Assembly (NCBI GenBank): GCA_035632415.1
Contig: DASQGW010000012.1
Location: 1-64,000 of the forward strand
Direction: 5' to 3'
DNA: 64,000 nt
DNA from: SCGC-AG-212-J23 sp035632415
GTDB taxonomy: Bacteria > Pseudomonadota > Gammaproteobacteria > Burkholderiales > SG8-39
Shown: positions 58,799 to 64,000 of the stretch, piece by piece
Layout of the letters: each line of letters begins with the position of its first letter
Position numbering within the stretch: position 1 is the stretch's first letter
Notes under the pieces: generated by a model
Told to the model about the DNA's origin: nothing
What the model saw: the letters and a program-made list of their open reading frames with translations, nothing else
The model's database searches: none
Position numbers and translations under genes: made by a program

Positions 58799-60022
58799 CT
58801 ATATGACAGCCGCCGAGCGCAGCCGCGCGACGTCGTCTTGGCTCTTGCCAAGCAGCTCGCGCAGCACCTCCTCGGTATGCTCCCCTAGAAGTGGCGGCGC
58901 CGACCGGTACTCGAGCCCGGTATCCGAGAAACGCATGGGGCTTGCCACCAGAGGCAGGCTTGCGCCAGCGCCGTGCGGCAGTTCCATGCGGATGCCGCGC
59001 GCTTTGACCTGCGGTTCTTCGAATACCTGGGCAATATCGTTGATCGGGCCATTCGGCACGCCGGCCGCCTCGAGGAGCTCGAGCCATTCGCGCTTGCTCC
59101 GCTTCTTGAACACCTCAGCGAGTAGCCTCGTCAGCTCGGCGCGGTTCTCCACACGCTTGCCGTTGGTCGCGAAGCGCGGGTCCTGCGCCAGTTCCGCGCA
59201 CCCGGCGGCGTCGCAAAACTTGCGGTAGAGATTGTCATTGCCGCAGGCGAGGATCACCTCGCCATCCGAAGCACGGAAAGGCTGGTAAGGAACAATGTTC
59301 GGATGCAGGTTGCCGATCCGCTTCGGCGGTCTTCCAGTCGCGAAGTAGTTCGTGTTCTGATAGGCGAGCAGCGCGATCTGCGAATCGAGCAGCGCGAGAT
59401 CGAGGTGCTGCCCCTTGCCCGATCGCTCTCGATGGGCCAGCGCCGCGCAGATGGCGATCGAGGCGTACATGCCGGTGATGATGTCGGCGATCGGCACGCC
59501 AGCCCGCTGCGGTCCGCCGCCGGGCGCGTCGTCCGGCTCGCCGGTCACGCTCATCATCCCGCCCATGCCCTGGATCATGAAGTCGTAGCCCGGGCGCTCG
59601 CGATACGGCCCGGTCTGGCCGAAGCCCGTCACCGAGCAGTAGACGAGCCGGGGATTCACCTTGCGCAGATCGTCGTAGCCGAGCCCGTAGCGCGCCAGAT
59701 CACCGTACTTGTAGTTCTCCAGCAGCACATCGCATTTGGCCGCCAGCTCGCGAGCAATCGCCTGGCCTTCGGCGACTGCGATATTCAGCGTCAAGGATTT
59801 CTTCCCGCGGTTCGCGGAGCTGAAATAGGCCGAGTCCTTCGTCTCGCGCCCCTGGCCATCACGGATCCACGGCGGGCCGAATGCGCGCGAATCGTCCCCG
59901 CTGCCGGGACGCTCGATCTTGATCACTTCGGCGCCGAGATCGGCCAGGTTCTGGCTTGCCCACGGACCGGCAAGCACGCGAGACAGATCGAGAACCCGAA
60001 TGTGCGAAAGCGGACCGGCCAC
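58799..60022 (-). CDS. CaiB/BaiF (family III) CoA-transferase
   Basis: 407 residues. It transfers CoA between organic acids. Landmarks: VLDLSRVLAGPWASQNLADLG (as two halves), SFDRG-like ANRGKKSLTLN, the catalytic Asp180 in AGVPIADIITGMYASIA, and the C-terminal HTEEVLRELLG. Family III enzymes act on formyl-, succinyl-, mesaconyl- and carnitinyl-CoA among others, so the substrate is unknown. It is 38 bases upstream of dctP on the same strand, consistent with a CoA activation step for the acid imported by the TRAP system. It is divergent from the Dabb gene. Confidence 0.93.
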   Translation of the reverse strand: MAGPLSHIRVLDLSRVLAGPWASQNLADLGAEVIKIERPGSGDDSRAFGPPWIRDGQGRETKDSAYFSSANRGKKSLTLNIAVAEGQAIARELAAKCDVLLENYKYGDLARYGLGYDDLRKVNPRLVYCSVTGFGQTGPYRERPGYDFMIQGMGGMMSVTGEPDDAPGGGPQRAGVPIADIITGMYASIAICAALAHRERSGKGQHLDLALLDSQIALLAYQNTNYFATGRPPKRIGNLHPNIVPYQPFRASDGEVILACGNDNLYRKFCDAAGCAELAQDPRFATNGKRVENRAELTRLLAEVFKKRSKREWLELLEAAGVPNGPINDIAQVFEEPQVKARGIRMELPHGAGASLPLVASPMRFSDTGLEYRSAPPLLGEHTEEVLRELLGKSQDDVARLRSAAVI

Positions 60023-60061
60023 GTCTTGCCTTACCGGGGGAAAGGCCGCAGTTTAGCGCCG

Positions 60062-60343
60062 ATGATCAGGCACATCGTCCTTTGGCGAGTGAAATCCGCC
60101 GAGCAGTTCGAAACGATCCGCCGCTCACTCGAGGCGCAACTCGGCCGCATTCCCGGCTTGTTGCATGTCGAGGTCCGGCGAAGTTTCAATACGGGTCGTC
60201 GCGCAGCCGACTTCGCGCTCGTCTGTGACTTCGAAAGCCGCGAGGCACTCGCCGCGTATCACCACCATCCGGTGCACAGCGAGACGCGCGCCGTCGTCGA
60301 TCCGCTGATCGCCGAGCACTGGATCGCGGATTACGAGGTCTAA
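60062..60343 (+). CDS. Dabb (stress-responsive alpha/beta-barrel) domain protein
   Basis: 93 residues from the ATG at 60062. The dimeric alpha+beta barrel family signature is IRHIVLWRVKSAEQFETI at the start and HVEVRRSFNTGRR in the middle. HPVHSETRAVVDPLIAEHW matches the C-terminal helix-and-strand. Dabb proteins are small and mostly uncharacterised; some are cyclases or accessory proteins. Located alone between the divergent CoA-transferase and the convergent TauE gene. Confidence 0.9.
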   Translation: MIRHIVLWRVKSAEQFETIRRSLEAQLGRIPGLLHVEVRRSFNTGRRAADFALVCDFESREALAAYHHHPVHSETRAVVDPLIAEHWIADYEV

Positions 60344-61135
60344 TTACCAGACGCCCGCGAGCATGCGCAGGGCGAAGACGTAGAGAAGCAGCGCGAACAG
60401 CCGGCGCAGCAGCTTGATGGGTAGGCGATGCGCTACGCGCGCACCGAGCGGTGCGGCCAGCATGCTGGTCAGCACGACGAGCGCCAGCGCCGGAAGATAG
60501 ACATAACCGAGGCTCGGGTTCGGCAAATCGGCCACCCGCAATCCCTGGATCAGGTAACCCGCGGTCCCCGCGATCGCGATCGGCAGGCCGTTCGCAGCTG
60601 CGGTGCCGATCGCGCGCCGCAACGGCACCTTGCACCACGAGAGAAACGGGATCGTCATGAAAGCGCCGCCCGCTGCGAGCAGGCTGGAGATCGCGCCGAT
60701 GACGGCGCCCGCCGTGAAGAGGCCGGCGGAGCCCGGAAGTTCGCGGCTACCCGGCGGCTTGAGATCCAGCAGGATCTGCGTCGCGGCGTAGAACACAAGC
60801 AAGGTGAAGCCCAGGGCCAGTGGACGCGTTGGAATGAAGCCGGCTACGAGCGCGGCCGCGAAGGAACCGGCCAGCATGCCAGGCGCCATCGCACGCGCGA
60901 TCTTCCAGTCGACCCCGCCGTGCGCGTGATGGGCCCGCATGCTCGACACCGAAGTGAACATCATGGCGGCTAGGGCCGTGCCGAGGGCGAGATGAAGCAC
61001 ATGCTCCGCCGGCATCTCGTGCGCGCGGAAGACCAGCACGAGCAGCGGCACCATCACCACGCCGCCGCCGATTCCAAGCAACCCGGCCGCGAAACCGACC
61101 AGCAATCCGATCCCGAGATAAGCCGCCCACTCCAT
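60344..61135 (-). CDS. TauE/SafE family (sulfite exporter-like) membrane protein
   Basis: 263 residues, about eight membrane helices in two repeated halves. The first half has GFAAGLLGIGGGVVMVPLLV and the second has GAVIGAISSLLAAGGAFMTIP, matching the paired glycine-rich motifs of the family. Characterised relatives export sulfite, sulfoacetate or other organic anions. Direction and substrate cannot be told here. It shares one base with the end of the HAD gene (TGATG), so it is coupled with HAD and glpD. Confidence 0.92.
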   Translation of the reverse strand: MEWAAYLGIGLLVGFAAGLLGIGGGVVMVPLLVLVFRAHEMPAEHVLHLALGTALAAMMFTSVSSMRAHHAHGGVDWKIARAMAPGMLAGSFAAALVAGFIPTRPLALGFTLLVFYAATQILLDLKPPGSRELPGSAGLFTAGAVIGAISSLLAAGGAFMTIPFLSWCKVPLRRAIGTAAANGLPIAIAGTAGYLIQGLRVADLPNPSLGYVYLPALALVVLTSMLAAPLGARVAHRLPIKLLRRLFALLLYVFALRMLAGVW

Positions 61136-61908
61136 CAGCGCAGCAGGTGCTCGACCAGCTCCGCAAAGCCGGCGCCATGGGAAGCAGTCGTAATGTACTG
61201 CGGCTCCGCATCGATTCGGCCCGCGAATCGGCGCACATTCGCCACGCCCACCGACTTGGGAAAGAACGCAAACATCGACGCATCGTTCGGCGAGTCGCCG
61301 ATGTAAACCGCCGCCTCGCGTTCTCGATCGGCGTCCAGGCCGAAGCGCCCGCCAAGCAGATCGCGTACCGTGGCGAGCTTGTCGTAGTCGCCAAACCAGC
61401 CATGCACGTGGATGGAGCTCAGCGCGACGCGCAGGCCTTCGCGCCGCATGAGCTCCGCGATATGCTCGGCCGCCGCCAAAGGCAGCGGCGGGACTTCCTC
61501 CGCATAGTCGATGGCGAGATCGGTTTCGCGGTAGCGGAGGTCGGAAGCGACGGCACAGCCCGGCACGGCAGGGACAATCGCGCGGGCAATGGCGGCGAGG
61601 CGCTCGCGGTTGCGCGCGCGGGTCGTTGCTTCCTCGCGGTACTCCCGGTGGACCGTTCCGCCGCCGGACCAGTAATAGAACCCGCCGTTTTCGCCGACGA
61701 CCGCGTCGAGCGGCCAGAGGCGCGCCACGTACTCGCAGAAACCGGCGGCACGGCCGGTGACGGCGATGGCGCGCCGGCCGGAACGCTGCAGCGCTTCGAG
61801 CGCCGCATACGCCTGCGCCGTCAGTTTGCCGGCAGTGGTCAGCGTGTCGTCGATGTCCAGCAGCACTACGCGCACGTCGCGGCGGTCGAGCTCAGCGAGC
61901 GGCTTCAA
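61135..61908 (-). CDS. HAD-IIB family phosphatase
   Basis: 257 residues from a TTG at 61908 that overlaps the glpD stop (TTGA). HAD motif I is VVLLDIDDTLTTAGKLT (about 14-30), motif II AIAVTGRAAG, and motif III-IV KLATVRDL...YIGDSPNDASMFAFF. A type IIB cap is inserted in the middle. Relatives are sugar-phosphate phosphatases such as mannosyl-3-phosphoglycerate or trehalose/sucrose phosphate phosphatases. Coupling to glpD suggests a glycerol-phosphate-related role, but this is inference. Confidence 0.88.
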   Translation of the reverse strand: MKPLAELDRRDVRVVLLDIDDTLTTAGKLTAQAYAALEALQRSGRRAIAVTGRAAGFCEYVARLWPLDAVVGENGGFYYWSGGGTVHREYREEATTRARNRERLAAIARAIVPAVPGCAVASDLRYRETDLAIDYAEEVPPLPLAAAEHIAELMRREGLRVALSSIHVHGWFGDYDKLATVRDLLGGRFGLDADREREAAVYIGDSPNDASMFAFFPKSVGVANVRRFAGRIDAEPQYITTASHGAGFAELVEHLLR

Positions 61909-63371
61909 TGTCCGAGGACCTGCGCGACGCGCGCGCGCTGCGCCTCGCTCATGTGCAAGCCGCACTTCGTGCGGCGCCACAATACGTCGTCCGCCGTACG
62001 AGCCCATTCCTGATCGGCGAAATACCGCAGCTCGCGCTCGGTGAGACCCGCGCCGTAGTCTTCGCCCAGCCGCCCATCGCCAAGCACTTGATCGGCGCGC
62101 GTGCCATGGCGCCGAAACAGCGCGCGCAAGGTCGGAGTCGGAATCTGCGGGTGGCGCGCAAAAAACGCATCGCGCAAGGCGACGCGAGACTGGGGGCCGA
62201 AATCGCTCCCGGGAAGCGGTGCCTCGTGCGTCCACGGCCGCTTGAGGTTCGGGAAGTAGGGTTTCAGGCGGTCCAGCACATGCTCGGCAAGATGCCGATA
62301 GGTGGTGATCTTGCCGCCGAATACGGAAAGCACCGGCGTTGCGCCCGCATCATCGTCCACGCGAAGCGTGTAGTCGCGCGTTACGGCCGAAGGATCGCCC
62401 TGGCCGTCGTCATAAAGTGGGCGCACGCCGGCGTAACGCCACAGGACATCATGGGGTGTCACGGGCTTCGCGAGATAGCGGTTCACCGCGCGGCAGAGGT
62501 AATCGGTTTCCGCGAAGCTCGGCTGCGCGGATTCGGACTCGTGCTGCGGCACATCCGTCGTGCCCACCAGGGTGTGGAAATCGCCGTATGGAATCATGAA
62601 GACGACGCGGCGGTCGTCGTTCTGCAGGATAAAGGCATGGTCGCCTTGGTAGAGCTGCGGCAGCAGGATGTGGCTGCCGCGCACGAGGCGCACGAGGTCG
62701 CGCGAGGGCTGGCCAAGCCGCTCGTTCAGCACGTGCTTCACCCACGGACCCGCGGCATTCACGATCGCCTTCGCCTGGATCTCCTCGCCGTTGGAAAGGC
62801 GCACGCGCCAGACATCGCGCTCGCGCTTTGCCGACAGGCATTCGGTGCCCGTCAGTACGCGGGCGCTGCGGATGCGGGCATCCAGTGCGTTCGCCACCAC
62901 GAGGCGCGCGTCGTCCACCCGGCAATCGGAATAAATGAAGCCGTGCTTGAACTGCGGCTTCAGGCCCGACGAATAAGGCGGTGAATCGAGGCGCACCGCG
63001 TGCGAGCCGGGGAGGAGCGAGCGTCGAGCGAGATGGTCGTAGAGGAAGAGGCCGATCCGTATCATCCAGCGCGGCCGCAGCTCGGGAACGTGCGGCATGA
63101 TGAATCGCGCCGGCCATACGAGATGTCCGGCCGTACGCAGAAGAATTTCGCGCTCGGCGAGCGCCTCGTGCACCAGCTTGAACTCGTAGTGCTCGAGGTA
63201 GCGCAGGCCGCCGTGGATCAGCTTCGAGGAGGACGAGGAGGTCGCGCCCGCAAGGTCGCCACGCTCTACGAGAATGGTCGAGAGCCCGCGGCCGGCCGCG
63301 TCGCGAGCGATGCCGGTGCCGTTGATGCCGCCGCCGATGACGAGCAGGTCGTAGACCACCCCGCGGGGCAC
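61905..63371 (-). CDS. glpD: Glycerol-3-phosphate dehydrogenase (aerobic, FAD)
   Basis: 488 residues from a GTG at 63371. The FAD-binding start DLLVIGGGINGTGIARDAAGR is split here as DLLVIGGGINGTG and IARDAAGR. SSSSKLIHGGLRYLEHYEF, VNAAGPWVKHVL and the active-site region YGDFHTLVGTTD follow, with a DAO C-terminal domain. It oxidises sn-glycerol-3-phosphate to DHAP and reduces quinone. No good ribosome site precedes the GTG. No glpF, glpK or glpR is visible next to it. Confidence 0.94.
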   Translation of the reverse strand: MPRGVVYDLLVIGGGINGTGIARDAAGRGLSTILVERGDLAGATSSSSSKLIHGGLRYLEHYEFKLVHEALAEREILLRTAGHLVWPARFIMPHVPELRPRWMIRIGLFLYDHLARRSLLPGSHAVRLDSPPYSSGLKPQFKHGFIYSDCRVDDARLVVANALDARIRSARVLTGTECLSAKRERDVWRVRLSNGEEIQAKAIVNAAGPWVKHVLNERLGQPSRDLVRLVRGSHILLPQLYQGDHAFILQNDDRRVVFMIPYGDFHTLVGTTDVPQHESESAQPSFAETDYLCRAVNRYLAKPVTPHDVLWRYAGVRPLYDDGQGDPSAVTRDYTLRVDDDAGATPVLSVFGGKITTYRHLAEHVLDRLKPYFPNLKRPWTHEAPLPGSDFGPQSRVALRDAFFARHPQIPTPTLRALFRRHGTRADQVLGDGRLGEDYGAGLTERELRYFADQEWARTADDVLWRRTKCGLHMSEAQRARVAQVLGH

Positions 63372-63410
63372 TATAGCCGATAGCGCCCGCGTAGAGGACG
63401 ACGTGCCCGA

Positions 63411-63614
63411 TTAGGTGTTGCTGCTCGCCTTCTTCAGCTGATCGAGCTTGAGGACCTTGACCTGTATTTCGGGATGCGCCTTGCTCTGGCGATCCTGCTC
63501 CCGCTCGCGCTCCTTCGCCTGCAGCTGCTGGCGCCGGATCTTCTCAAACGTCTTCTTTACGTCCGTATCGAAGCTCGGACGGTAGTGGAAGTCGGAATCG
63601 AGAATGTGTTTCAT
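63411..63614 (-). CDS. Small highly charged protein of unknown function
   Basis: 67 residues from the ATG at 63614 with a GGAG site six bases upstream. The start is MKHILDSDFHYRPSFDTDV, followed by a strongly charged helix (KKTFEKIRRQQLQAKERERE) and a polar tail. It looks like a soluble helical adaptor. I do not recognise the family. It lies between atpC and glpD on the same strand. Confidence 0.65.
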   Translation of the reverse strand: MKHILDSDFHYRPSFDTDVKKTFEKIRRQQLQAKEREREQDRQSKAHPEIQVKVLKLDQLKKASSNT

Positions 63615-63766
63615 GCGATCTCCTGCTGGGGTCGCATGATTGTTCCAAACACTGGCCCGAGGCATTGCGACTGCGCCGTGGTCCCGGCGGACTATTGCGG
63701 CCAGGCGGCAGGAAAAATTTCCGAGTCGCCGGGCTGCGACACGCGCAGCTAAGCCGCTGTGACGCC

Positions 63767-64000
63767 TTACTTTTTGCGCAGCCTGCGGATGGCGGCGAGC
63801 TGCGCGGCGAGCATTGCCAGCTCGCCTTCGACGGTTGCGATTTCCTGCTTGTCGGTCGCCGTGCGGCGCGCTTCCTCGGCGCGCCTCAGCGCTTCGGCTG
63901 CCTTGGCCTCGTCCAGATCGGCGCCCCGGATTGCCGTGTCGGCGAGCACGGTGATGAGCTTCGGCTGCACTTCGAGAATGCCGCCTGCCACGAAGATGAG
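63767..64000 (-). CDS. atpC: ATP synthase epsilon chain, C-terminal part (cut by window edge)
   Basis: The last 77 codons of the epsilon subunit: VAGGILEVQPKLITVLADTA ends the beta-sandwich, then the C-terminal helical hairpin with DLDEAKAAEALRRAEEARR and a basic end RRLRKK. The rest of the atp operon lies beyond base 64000. In many proteobacteria glmU-glmS follows atpC directly; here they sit 62 kb away, at the other end of the window. Confidence 0.92.
   Translation of the reverse strand, partial: LIFVAGGILEVQPKLITVLADTAIRGADLDEAKAAEALRRAEEARRTATDKQEIATVEGELAMLAAQLAAIRRLRKK

Noticed and set aside
63666..63766. Possible terminator after atpC
   Set aside because: A short 5-bp stem is followed by T residues only after several other bases; too weak to call.

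Overview
The window is 64 kb of gene-dense, high-G+C DNA (roughly two thirds G+C by eye) from what looks like a betaproteobacterial chromosome. The evidence is gene order and protein type: a pilMNOPQ-aroK-aroB-gltBD block, ponA divergent from pilM, cyaY/lptM/lysA side by side, glmU-glmS, cytochrome c4 divergent from engB-hemB, a dsbD-cutA pair, and a liv branched-chain amino acid ABC operon. I see no prophage, insertion sequence, CRISPR array, rRNA or tRNA gene. Genes are packed tightly, often with 1-4 bp start/stop overlaps.

Layout. 1-1.8 kb: glmS (cut by the window edge) and glmU. 1.9-8.9 kb: a DUF2891 gene facing gltD-gltB (glutamate synthase). 9-15.6 kb: aroB, aroK and the type IV pilus assembly operon pilMNOPQ. 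15.8-25.6 kb: ponA, cyaY, a 54-residue LptM-like lipoprotein, lysA, a two-gene RND efflux system, a NYN/OST-HTH protein, a Mug-type glycosylase and a small unknown. 25.6-28.9 kb: anti-sigma factor, ECF sigma factor and three c-type cytochromes. 29-33.3 kb: engB, hemB, a VOC protein, dsbD and cutA. 33.3-38.1 kb: livKHMGF. 38.2-44 kb: a small cytochrome c, a YyaL-like thioredoxin-domain protein, a PA2779-like protein, DUF924, ilvD and lgt. 44-46.8 kb: a large FAD/Fe-S oxidoreductase.

46.9-55.9 kb is the most interesting stretch. Nine same-strand, closely spaced genes encode a serine-glyoxylate-type aminotransferase, a complete dipeptide-type ABC importer, an AzlCD pair and a well-conserved phosphonoacetate hydrolase. 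The usual phosphonoacetaldehyde dehydrogenase is missing. This may be an undescribed phosphonate or phosphono-conjugate uptake and catabolism operon. 55.9-60 kb is a TRAP transporter (dctMQP) with a family III CoA-transferase. 60-63.6 kb holds a Dabb protein, a TauE/SafE permease, a HAD phosphatase, glpD and a small unknown. The window ends inside atpC.

Non-coding signals worth noting: a candidate small RNA on the minus strand in the engB-hemB gap, with a strong terminator and a C/U-rich anti-Shine-Dalgarno loop; an intrinsic terminator lying inside the signal-peptide codons of a diheme cytochrome gene; hairpins placed just after the binding-protein gene in all three solute-transport operons; and short tandem duplications at the start regions of two genes.
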